NCBI GenBank assembly: GCA_947446625.1
Contig: CANFIE010000224.1
Span: 1 to 6,741 of the forward strand
DNA length: 6,741 nucleotides
DNA from: Acetobacteraceae bacterium
GTDB taxonomy: Bacteria > Pseudomonadota > Alphaproteobacteria > Acetobacterales > Acetobacteraceae
Direction of reading: 5' to 3'
Shown here: piece by piece, positions 1-5,230 of the stretch
Numbering within the stretch: position 1 is the first letter of the stretch
Layout of the letters: every line of letters starts with the position of its first letter
Program-made: the position numbers and the translations under genes
Notes under the pieces: generated by a model
What the model saw: the letters and a program-made list of their open reading frames with translations, nothing else
Database searches by the model: none
What the model was told of the DNA's origin: nothing

Positions 1-495
1 CGGCAAGGCGGGCGCCAGGTTCAGGATGATCAGCGCCCCGGCCTTGCGGGCACGGCGGATGAGTTCCACCGTTTCAATCGCCGGTACTTCCATTTGCAGC
101 AGCAGCACCGTGTCCGGTGTCAGCGCCGCATCCTCCACCTGCGTGGCCAGCAGGCTGCCATTGGCGCCGGCGGCTACCGCAATCTGGTTCTGCCCCTTGG
201 CATCCACGCAAACGGCAGCGCAGCCGGTGGCGCCATCAACTTGCGCCATACGGGAAAGATCCACCCCCGCCAGGCGCAATCCGCCCTGCGCGGCTTCGGC
301 CAGGCCATCTCGCCCCACGGCACCGGCAAAGGCCACGCTGGCGCCATCTCGAGCGGCTGCCACGGCCTGATTGGCGCCCTTGCCCCCCGGCAGCACATGC
401 ATCGATTCGCCCAGCACCGTCTCGCCAGGGCGGGGCAGATGCGGCACCGGGAAGACCATGTCGGCCACCACGGAACCAAAGACCAGCACGCTCAT
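1..495 (-). CDS. rbsK: Ribokinase-like PfkB-family sugar kinase, N-terminal 165 residues (gene runs off the left edge)
   Basis: ATP-dependent sugar kinase of the PfkB/ribokinase family; ribokinase proper makes ribose 5-phosphate from ribose in the cytoplasm. The frame is open from the ATG at 495 to base 1, giving about half of a usual ~300-residue protein. The N-terminus (MSVLVFGSVVADM) fits the first beta strand with the substrate-binding Asp at residue 12. The family's first signature, GGKGANQA, is at residues 37-44, followed by a Rossmann-like core and an LNLAPA strand that matches the LNPAPA region of E. coli RbsK. The second signature, with the catalytic Asp, lies outside the window. The start is fixed by a 4-base ATGA overlap with the upstream small membrane-protein gene. 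I see only a weak ribosome-binding site, so translation is probably coupled. Ribokinase is the best call; another pentose or nucleoside kinase of the family cannot be excluded without the C-terminus. Confidence 0.88.
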   Translation of the reverse strand, partial: MSVLVFGSVVADMVFPVPHLPRPGETVLGESMHVLPGGKGANQAVAAARDGASVAFAGAVGRDGLAEAAQGGLRLAGVDLSRMAQVDGATGCAAVCVDAKGQNQIAVAAGANGSLLATQVEDAALTPDTVLLLQMEVPAIETVELIRRARKAGALIILNLAPALP

Positions 496-740
496 GACGC
501 CGTCCAACGGCCGAGCAGGAAGCCCAGGCCAAAAATCAGCAGCACCAGCACCCCGGCATCACCCCAAAAGGCATGCACAATGGGCGTCAGCACCACCACC
601 CCCACGCCAAGCAGTGCGGCCCAGCCAAGACTGCCCAACCGACCAAGCCGGGACGGCGCCCTGCCCGCCGGCGTCTTCGACGCCCGAGGCTTGCGCGGAG
701 CGGCGGCGCGAGGCGGCGACTTGCTGGCAACGGCACTCAT
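492..740 (-). CDS. Small two-helix membrane protein, unknown function
   Basis: I do not recognise this 82-residue protein. Residues 1-35 are rich in Ala, Pro, Arg, Lys and Ser and strongly basic, so probably a cytoplasmic disordered tail. Two hydrophobic segments follow, about residues 38-58 and 62-78, joined by a very short turn containing Trp-Gly-Asp, which suggests a hairpin with both ends in the cytoplasm. The C-terminus is short (GRWTAS). The gene is real on context: its ATG overlaps the thyX stop as ATGA, and its own TGA overlaps the ribokinase ATG in the same way. No good ribosome-binding site precedes the ATG, so it is probably translated by coupling to thyX. It has no cysteines and no recognisable catalytic motif. 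It could be a scaffold or an accessory to a membrane complex, but the sequence does not show which. Confidence 0.75.
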   Translation of the reverse strand: MSAVASKSPPRAAAPRKPRASKTPAGRAPSRLGRLGSLGWAALLGVGVVVLTPIVHAFWGDAGVLVLLIFGLGFLLGRWTAS

Positions 741-1675
741 GCCGGGTGGCCCAGCGTTTCCATCAGTTCACGCCATTCCCTGGGTGAAAGGCCACTGCCC
801 TTCTGCACCGGGGCCTCGCCGGCCAACATGGCCTGCACCACCTTCAGCATGCCGGCGGAGAGCGTGACCGCGCCGAGGCGGAAATCGGCGAAGGCCTCAT
901 GGCAATGCGGCACCCAGGCCTGCACGGTCTTCAGCATGGCCTCGGCATAGACGCGAATTTCGTACTGCGCGTGGGCATCGGCCCGCAGGCTGAGGAAGTG
1001 GAACAGGTTGTGCAGATCGGTCTTCCAGTACCACTGGGTATAGGCATTCAGTGTCAGGTTCATGCGGGCGAGTTCCCGGGCCAGGCCTTGGCGGCCCGGG
1101 TCCACCGGTTGGCCGTTCTCGTCCTCGTTCAGCATGCCGACATAATGGTCGTAGTTGCGGGTGGCGTCCTCGCGCAGCAGGTTCAGCACCTGCGCGGCTT
1201 CCTCGCCTTGCAGAACGTCGCCACGGCCCTGGCGGTTGCTGGCTGACTGCGCCGCCAATTGCTCAGGTGCCGGAATGTAGAATTCGCGGTCCAGGATGGA
1301 ATAGCGGGCGCTGTACTCGTTCACATTGGCGGTGCGATGCCGGATCCATTGCCGCGCCACGAAGATGGGCAGTTTCACGTGGTACTTGATCTCGCACATC
1401 TCGAACGGCGTGCTGTGCCGGTGCCGCATCAGGTAGCGGATCAGGCCCCGGTCCTCCGAGACCGCCTTGGTGCCGCGGCCATAGGAGACGCGGGCGGCCT
1501 GCACCACGGCGGCGTCGTCGCCCATGTAGTCGATGACCCGCACGAAGCCGTGGTCCAGCACCGGCATGGCCTGGTAGAGCATGGCTTCCAGCGCCGGCAC
1601 GGTGGGCCGCAGGGTGCGGGCTTCCGCGGCCCGCGCGGCGGCGATCTCCTGCTGCTGCGACTCGGTAAGCGCCAT
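737..1675 (-). CDS. thyX: FAD-dependent thymidylate synthase ThyX
   Basis: Makes dTMP from dUMP using methylene-tetrahydrofolate, with FAD and NADPH as reductants, in the cytoplasm; it replaces the ThyA/DHFR route in many alphaproteobacteria. The 312-residue length is typical of the longer alphaproteobacterial form. The hallmark RHRx7S motif is present as R112-H113-R114 to S122 (RHRTANVNEYS). The preceding RHRHSTPFE segment (residues 84-92) is the conserved active-site loop. The C-terminal core (about 220-247, DLHNLFHFLSLR then HAQYEIR and AEAM) carries the Arg expected to bind dUMP. The ATG at 1675 is supported by an AGGGG at 1682-1686, six bases upstream. It is the first gene of a tight minus-strand unit with the small membrane protein and the ribokinase. 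It diverges from the tmRNA gene across about 110 bases. Confidence 0.97.
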   Translation of the reverse strand: MALTESQQQEIAAARAAEARTLRPTVPALEAMLYQAMPVLDHGFVRVIDYMGDDAAVVQAARVSYGRGTKAVSEDRGLIRYLMRHRHSTPFEMCEIKYHVKLPIFVARQWIRHRTANVNEYSARYSILDREFYIPAPEQLAAQSASNRQGRGDVLQGEEAAQVLNLLREDATRNYDHYVGMLNEDENGQPVDPGRQGLARELARMNLTLNAYTQWYWKTDLHNLFHFLSLRADAHAQYEIRVYAEAMLKTVQAWVPHCHEAFADFRLGAVTLSAGMLKVVQAMLAGEAPVQKGSGLSPREWRELMETLGHPA

Positions 1676-1747
1676 GACAAGCCCCTGTTTGCTCGGCTGG
1701 GTTTAGCCGCTCTGGCCGGGCAGGCAAACCGGGGCGGCAAACTCCCC

Positions 1748-1776
1748 TGGAAATCCCGGCGCAGAGCGCCTATCTA
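1748..1776 (+). promoter_or_regulatory. Weak promoter-like sequence upstream of ssrA, with an inverted repeat in its spacer
   Basis: TGGAAA at 1748-1753 (4/6 to TTGACA) and TATCTA at 1771-1776 (3/6 to TATAAT) are spaced by exactly 17 bases. They would place a transcript start near 1783, where the structured part of the tmRNA precursor begins. The spacer contains a perfect inverted repeat, GGCGC-AGA-GCGCC (1758-1770). The match is poor and was found by looking for a promoter, so confidence is low. The same ~110-base gap must also carry the thyX promoter on the other strand; a TTGCCT (1727-1722) and TAAACC (1705-1700) with a 16-base spacer is an equally weak candidate. Confidence 0.25.
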
Positions 1777-1874
1777 CCGGCTGTCGTCCGGGGGCAACCC
1801 CGACCGACTATGGTGATAAACGCGGCTTGGAATAATCGTTGTGGACCCGGGGGCAGTGCCCGGCACCTCCACCA

Positions 1875-1901
1875 TCACCGCCCTTCCAACAGGCGGCACA
1901 T
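1875..1901 (+). other. Internal transcribed spacer of the permuted tmRNA, removed in maturation
   Basis: The 27 bases between the CCA of the acceptor piece and the first G of the coding piece hold a perfect 5-base-pair stem, CCGCC (1878-1882) with GGCGG (1892-1896), around a 9-base loop. In the precursor this would cap the tRNA-like acceptor stem. By analogy with known two-piece tmRNAs, RNase P would make the 5' end at 1902 and 3' processing would expose the CCA at 1874. The cut positions are inferred from the pairing. Confidence 0.8.
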
Positions 1902-1985
1902 GGGGGTGAAACAGGCTCGACACGCGTGGTAAAGAAGACGCTTTTGCCCGGCATTGTACCGCCGTTATCGGGCTAATCTCTAAGT

Positions 1986-2021
1986 GCGAACGACAACGTT
2001 GCACTCGCTGTTGCTGCGTAA
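1986..2021 (+). other. tmRNA tag reading frame, peptide (A)ANDNVALAVAA
   Basis: Eleven codons starting at the resume codon GCG (1986) and ending with TAA (2019-2021) read ANDNVALAVAA. With the alanine brought by the tmRNA itself the full tag is 12 residues. The ANDN start is characteristic of alphaproteobacterial tags (Caulobacter has AANDNFAEEFAVAA) and is the part bound by SspB; the terminal VAA is the ClpX recognition end. The tag is two residues shorter than that of Caulobacter, so the adaptor and ClpX elements sit closer together. Confidence 0.93.
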
Positions 2022-2041
2022 GCAGTAAGAAGCGCGGTTCG

Positions 2042-2077
2042 GGGGGCACCGGGCAACAGAAGCCCCCTACTTTTATT
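2042..2077 (+). terminator. Hairpin and T-rich stretch ending the ssrA transcript
   Basis: GGGGGC (2042-2047) pairs with GCCCCC (2062-2067) around a 14-base loop, and TACTTTTATT follows. It probably forms the 3' end structure of the tmRNA coding piece and may also serve as the intrinsic terminator. The T run is broken, so the terminator role is less sure than the hairpin. Confidence 0.5.
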
Positions 2078-2103
2078 GTAACGGTATGCCGTTCGCCAAT
2101 TCA

Positions 2104-2123
2104 GGGGCGCGTTGCCGCGCCCC
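2104..2123 (-). terminator. Strong GC hairpin after the GST gene
   Basis: A perfect 8-base-pair stem, GGGGCGCG (2104-2111) with CGCGCCCC (2116-2123), closes a 4-base loop that reads GCAA, a GNRA tetraloop, on the minus strand. It begins eight bases past the GST stop. Only a short TGAATT follows on that strand, so it is not a textbook intrinsic terminator. It sits between two convergent transcripts (ssrA and gst) and could stop or protect either. Confidence 0.5.
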
Positions 2124-2131
2124 CACTCGGC

Positions 2132-2818
2132 TCAGGCCACGTTGGCAGCCAAATGCGGGAACATGACCAGCTTGGCGGCCTCGTCCATCTCTGCCTTGAA
2201 GCTGTGCTTGTCCTTCAGCGCCAGGGCGCGGGTGGCGGCCGGGCGGGCATTCACCGCGGCCACGAAGCGGCCGATATTCGGGTAGCCTGCATAGCCATCC
2301 AGCCCCAGCACGAAGGGCAGCAGTCGCGCCCAGCCCCACAGCGCCATGTCCACCACGGTATAGGTTTCGCCGAGCATGTAGCTGTGCTTGCCCAGTTGGG
2401 CCTCGATGATGCCCCAGTGCCGCTTGGCCTCGAACACGTAGCGGTTAACCGCATATTCCTTCGGCTCAGGCGCAAAGTTGCGGAAATGCACGCATTGGCC
2501 GGAATAGGGGCCGATGCCGCTGGCAATGAACATCAGCCAGGACAGCAGTTGGCCGCGCTCGGCATCGGTCTTCGCCGGCAGAAACTGGCCGGTCTTGTCG
2601 GCCAGGTAGAGCAGGATGGCGTTGCTGTCGAACACCGTGGCGTCGCCATCAACAATGGCCGGCACCTTGGCATTGGGGTTAATCGCCAGGAAGGCCGGGG
2701 CGTGCTGCTCACCCTTGCGGGTATCCACCGGATGCAATTCGTAGGGCAGGCCCATTTCTTCCAGGCACAGCGCCACCTTGGTGGGGTTGGGGGCCAGATT
2801 GTAGTAGAACTTGATCAT
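2132..2818 (-). CDS. Glutathione S-transferase, YfcG/Ure2p-like
   Basis: Cytosolic GST-fold protein of 228 residues. The N-terminal thioredoxin domain (about 1-80) shows the NPNAKVPAI strand with the cis-Pro at residue 53 and the glutathione-binding acid-serine pair D64-S65 in DSNAILLYLA. The helical C-terminal domain includes the N-capping box T154-V-V-D157 and the GIGPYSGQCVHF stretch (101-112), which resembles GLGPMLGQNHHF in E. coli YfcG. Relatives of that type often act as disulfide-bond oxidoreductases or peroxidases with glutathione. Asn11 lies where YfcG-type enzymes use Thr/Asn rather than a classical Tyr, Ser or Cys. The start is well supported by GGAGG (minus strand, 2829-2825), six bases before the ATG. 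The gene stands alone, convergent with ssrA and divergent from sspB, and its substrate cannot be told from sequence. Confidence 0.93.
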   Translation of the reverse strand: MIKFYYNLAPNPTKVALCLEEMGLPYELHPVDTRKGEQHAPAFLAINPNAKVPAIVDGDATVFDSNAILLYLADKTGQFLPAKTDAERGQLLSWLMFIASGIGPYSGQCVHFRNFAPEPKEYAVNRYVFEAKRHWGIIEAQLGKHSYMLGETYTVVDMALWGWARLLPFVLGLDGYAGYPNIGRFVAAVNARPAATRALALKDKHSFKAEMDEAAKLVMFPHLAANVA

Positions 2819-2824
2819 GCTGTT

Positions 2825-2844
2825 CCTCCGCCATTGCTTGGCGG
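2825..2844 (-). promoter_or_regulatory. Ribosome-binding site of the GST gene with an adjoining hairpin
   Basis: GGAGG (2829-2825 on the minus strand) lies six bases before the ATG. An inverted repeat CCGCCA (2828-2833) with TGGCGG (2839-2844) and a 5-base loop shares two bases with it, so the hairpin could partly occlude the ribosome-binding site. Presence of both elements is direct; any regulation is inferred. Confidence 0.45.
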
Positions 2845-2867
2845 CGCATTAGGCATGGCCGGCGGCG

Positions 2868-2880
2868 CCGATACAATCGG
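2868..2880. promoter_or_regulatory. Inverted repeat covering a TACAAT -10-like box between gst and sspB
   Basis: The 139 bases between the divergent gst and sspB genes contain CCGAT-ACA-ATCGG (2868-2880), a perfect 5-base inverted repeat, and inside it TACAAT (2872-2877, 5/6 to TATAAT) pointing towards sspB. No good -35 box is visible 16-18 bases upstream. This could be a promoter with an operator, or chance; the remainder of the gap shows only a small GCCC-TTTC-GGGC stem (2905-2916). Confidence 0.25.
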
Positions 2881-2947
2881 GCCGAATGGCACGGTGGATG
2901 GGCGGCCCTTTCGGGCATGGATGAATTTTGCTAGCCTTGGGGCATCT

Positions 2948-2953
2948 GGGGGA
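2948..2953 (+). promoter_or_regulatory. Ribosome-binding site deciding the sspB start
   Basis: GGGGGA ends four bases before the ATG at 2958. This favours that ATG over the in-frame TTG at 2928, which would add ten residues (MLALGHLGDC) outside the family's conserved region. Confidence 0.6.
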
Positions 2954-2957
2954 TTGC

Positions 2958-3461
2958 ATGACCGATGACATCGCGCAGGCTGAAAGCCTGCTGCCCTATG
3001 CCCGTTGGACCGAAGAGGCGCTGCGCGTCGTGGTGGCCGACGCCCTGGATTACGCCGCGCTGCATGGCCTGCCCGGCGATCATCACTTTTACCTGACCTT
3101 CCGGACCGACTTTCCTGGGGTTATGATTCCGCCGCACCTGAAGGCGCGCTACCCGCAGGAAATGACCATCGTCCTGCAGCACCGCTTCTGGGATCTGAAG
3201 GTAGATCGCCAGGCTGGGCTGTTCTCGGTGGGGCTTTCGTTCGGCGGTGTTCCGTCGCTGCTCACGGTCCCCTTCGCCAGCATGACCGCCTTTGCCGACC
3301 CGCATGTGAAGTTCGGCCTGCGCTTCCATGAACCGGATGACGCCCCCGCCCTGGCTGAAGCCGAAGTCGCGCCGGAAGCCGAGACCACCCCACCCAGCCC
3401 TGCGCCCGACAGCAGCCCCCAGGTGGTGAGCCTGGACGCTTTCCGCCGCAAGCGGGACTAA
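2958..3461 (+). CDS. sspB: SspB, alphaproteobacterial ClpXP adaptor for ssrA-tagged proteins
   Basis: Binds the N-terminal part of the ssrA tag and tethers tagged proteins to the ClpX unfoldase, speeding their degradation by ClpXP. The 167-residue protein has the family core at about 14-124: ARWTEEALRVVV, then GLPGDHHFYLTF (37-48), the strongly conserved YPQEMTIVLQHRFWDLKV (65-82), the SFGGVPSLLTVPF strand pair (94-106), and DPHVKFGLRF (114-123). A flexible acidic, Pro-rich linker follows (about 125-154) and then the basic tail SPQVVSLDAFRRKRD (153-167), which in this group is the likely ClpX-docking element. The match to alphaproteobacterial SspB is unmistakable. Its target tag is encoded about 0.9 kb upstream in ssrA, with the GST gene between on the other strand. 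The fumarase unit begins 101 bases downstream in the same direction, so joint transcription is possible. Confidence 0.96.
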   Translation: MTDDIAQAESLLPYARWTEEALRVVVADALDYAALHGLPGDHHFYLTFRTDFPGVMIPPHLKARYPQEMTIVLQHRFWDLKVDRQAGLFSVGLSFGGVPSLLTVPFASMTAFADPHVKFGLRFHEPDDAPALAEAEVAPEAETTPPSPAPDSSPQVVSLDAFRRKRD

Positions 3462-3529
3462 CCTCAGGGGCCTGGGACTTCAGCGCAGTTGGCTTGCACG
3501 GCAGGGTGGAGTATTGCCGGGCCAGACAT

Positions 3530-3555
3530 GCGCCAGGCATTGGCGCCAGCGGAGA
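3530..3555 (+). promoter_or_regulatory. Leader hairpin and ribosome-binding site before the fumarase gene
   Basis: GGAGA (3551-3555) sits seven bases before the ATG at 3563 and decides that start. A hairpin, GCGCCA (3530-3535) with TGGCGC (3541-3546) around a 5-base loop, ends five bases before it. The 101-base gap also has a weak promoter-like pair, TTGGCT (3489-3494) and TATTGC (3512-3517) with a 17-base spacer. I see no convincing terminator after sspB. Confidence 0.45.
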
Positions 3556-3562
3556 CCCGCCC

Positions 3563-5230
3563 ATGACGCCGCCCCTGGACCACGCCGCCGAAGGCCCCGC
3601 CCGCCCGGCAAACTTCATGTACAGCCCCATGCTGCCGCTGGGGGCCGATACCACCCAGTATCGCAAGCTGGATATCGCCGGCGTTTCCACCGTCCAGGTG
3701 GAAGGCAAGACCGTGCTGAAGGTGAGCCCGAAGGCGTTGGAAGAACTCGCCTTCCAGGCCTGCAAGGATGTTTCCCACCTGCTGCGCCCGGCGCATCTGC
3801 AGCAGTTGGCCAATATTCTCAAGGACCCCGAGGCGAGCGCGAATGACCGCTTCGTGGCGTTGGACCTGCTGAAGAATGCCAGCATTGCCTCCGGCGGCAC
3901 CCTGCCGATGTGCCAGGACACCGGCACCGCCATCGTCTTCGGCAAGAAGGGCCAGCGGGTCTGGGTAATGGGCGATGAAGAGGAAGCGCTGAGCTACGGC
4001 GTGCATCGCACCTACACCGAGACCAACCTGCGCTATTCGCAGATGGCTCCGCTGTCGATGTTTGACGAAGTGAACACCGGCAACAACCTGCCGGTGCAGT
4101 TCGATATCTATGCCAGCCCGGGCGACTACCACGCCGACGAGTTGCACCTGATGTTCGTGCTGAAGGGTGGCGGCTCGGCCAACAAGACCTTCCTGTTCCA
4201 GCAGACCCGTGCGGTGCTGAACAAGGCCAAGCTGATGGCCTTCATCGAGGAAAAGGTGAAGACGCTGGGCACCAGCGCCTGCCCGCCCTACCACCTCGCC
4301 ATTGTCATCGGCGGCACCAGCGCCGAGATGACGCTGAAGACGGTGAAGCTGGCTTCCACCAAGTATCTGGATGCGCTGCCGACCACGGGTGACAAATCCG
4401 GCCACGGCCTGCGCGACCCCGAGTTGGAAGCCGATATTCTGAAGATGACGCAGAACATCGGCATCGGCGCGCAGTTCGGCGGTAAGTATTTCTGCCACGA
4501 CGTGCGCGTGGTGCGGCTGCCGCGGCACGGCGCCTCGCTGCCCATCGGTATCGGCGTTTCCTGCAGTGCCGACCGGCAGATTAAGGCCAAGATCACCCCG
4601 GAGGGCGTGTTCCTGGAGGCGCTGGAGCGTGAGCCGGCGCATTACCTGCCGGAAGCCACGGACGAGATCCTGGGAGGCGAAGTCGTCAACATCGACCTGA
4701 ACCAGCCGATGAGTGCCATTCGCGCCACGCTGACGCGCTTCCCGGTGAAGACCCGGGTGAGCCTGACCGGCACCATGGTGGTGGCGCGCGACATTGCCCA
4801 TGCCAAGTTGCAGGAACGGCTTGATGCCGGCCTGGGCATGCCGGACTACATGAAGAACCACCCGGTCTATTACGCCGGCCCGGCCAAGACGCCGACAGGC
4901 ATGGCCACCGGCAGCTTTGGCCCCACTACGGCCGGGCGGATGGACAGCTATGTCGAGGCCTTCCAGAAGGCCGGTGGCAGCTTCGTGATGCTGGCCAAGG
5001 GCAACCGCAGCAAGGCCGTGCTGAACGCCTGCAAGAGCTATGGCGGCTTCTACCTCGGTTCGGTTGGCGGCCCGGCAGCGCGCCTGGCGCAGGACTGCAT
5101 CAAGAAGGTGGAAGTTCTGGAGTATGCTGAACTGGGCATGGAAGCGATCTGGCGCATCGAGGTAGTGGACTTCCCCGCCTTCATCGTGATGGATGATAAA
5201 GGCAACGATTTCTACGAGGGGTTGGAGTAA
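3563..5230 (+). CDS. fumA: Class I fumarate hydratase ([4Fe-4S])
   Basis: Interconverts fumarate and L-malate in the TCA cycle, in the cytoplasm, using an oxygen-sensitive [4Fe-4S] cluster. Numbered from the chosen start (555 residues), the three cluster cysteines are C117 (PMCQDTGT), C240 (GTSACPPYHLAIVIGG) and C334 (GVSCSADRQIK). Their spacing of 123 and 94 closely follows E. coli FumA (C105, C224, C318). The N-terminal alpha domain carries the cluster ligands. The C-terminal beta domain holds the catalytic-site segment AKGNRSKAVLNAC (478-490) followed by the conserved GGFYLGSVGGPAA. The ATG at 3563 is chosen over an in-frame TTG at 3494 because of the GGAGA seven bases upstream and because 555 residues is close to the family length. 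The stop overlaps the next gene's ATG as TAATG. It is the single-gene form, not the split two-subunit form. Confidence 0.97.
   Translation: MTPPLDHAAEGPARPANFMYSPMLPLGADTTQYRKLDIAGVSTVQVEGKTVLKVSPKALEELAFQACKDVSHLLRPAHLQQLANILKDPEASANDRFVALDLLKNASIASGGTLPMCQDTGTAIVFGKKGQRVWVMGDEEEALSYGVHRTYTETNLRYSQMAPLSMFDEVNTGNNLPVQFDIYASPGDYHADELHLMFVLKGGGSANKTFLFQQTRAVLNKAKLMAFIEEKVKTLGTSACPPYHLAIVIGGTSAEMTLKTVKLASTKYLDALPTTGDKSGHGLRDPELEADILKMTQNIGIGAQFGGKYFCHDVRVVRLPRHGASLPIGIGVSCSADRQIKAKITPEGVFLEALEREPAHYLPEATDEILGGEVVNIDLNQPMSAIRATLTRFPVKTRVSLTGTMVVARDIAHAKLQERLDAGLGMPDYMKNHPVYYAGPAKTPTGMATGSFGPTTAGRMDSYVEAFQKAGGSFVMLAKGNRSKAVLNACKSYGGFYLGSVGGPAARLAQDCIKKVEVLEYAELGMEAIWRIEVVDFPAFIVMDDKGNDFYEGLE

Larger units (their letters stand above)
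1783..2068 (+). ncRNA. ssrA: tmRNA gene, circularly permuted two-piece form
   Basis: Rescues stalled ribosomes by acting as tRNA-Ala and then mRNA for a degradation tag, with SmpB. The order is permuted. The acceptor piece comes first: a CGGGG-GCAA-CCCCG hairpin (1789-1802), T-stem CCGGG/CCCGG (1847-1851 with 1859-1863), acceptor strand CACCTCC (1864-1870), discriminator A and encoded CCA (1872-1874). After a 27-base spacer the coding piece begins with GGGGGTG (1902-1908), which pairs fully with 1864-1870 and includes a G3-U70 wobble (1904 with 1868), the alanine identity signal. The coding piece continues with a pseudoknot-like stem GCCCG/CGGGC (1946-1950 with 1969-1973), the tag frame at 1986-2021 and a final hairpin at 2042-2067. 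The T-loop is GGCAGTG rather than TTC-type; from memory, other alphaproteobacterial two-piece tmRNAs share this. The pairing, CCA and tag are certain; the 5' end is uncertain by tens of bases. Confidence 0.95.

Noticed and set aside
94..867. A 257-codon open frame on the plus strand
   Set aside because: It crosses the ribokinase, the small membrane protein and the end of thyX on the opposite strand; those three have family or junction evidence and this does not.
1259..1816. A 185-codon open frame on the plus strand
   Set aside because: It is antisense to the conserved ThyX core and runs into the tmRNA promoter region.
1841..1874. The 3' end of an ordinary tRNA (T-arm, acceptor strand, CCA)
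   Set aside because: The acceptor partner GGGGGTG lies downstream rather than upstream, and the tag frame follows, so this is the acceptor piece of permuted tmRNA.
1774..2049. A 91-codon open frame on the minus strand in the gap between thyX and gst
   Set aside because: It lies across the tmRNA gene, whose pairing and tag frame fully explain the stretch.
2153..2968. A 271-codon open frame on the plus strand
   Set aside because: It mirrors the well-supported GST gene and has no recognisable domain.
3494..3562. An N-terminal extension of the fumarase starting at TTG
   Set aside because: The 23 extra residues are outside the family's usual length, include a leader hairpin, and the ATG at 3563 has a good ribosome-binding site.
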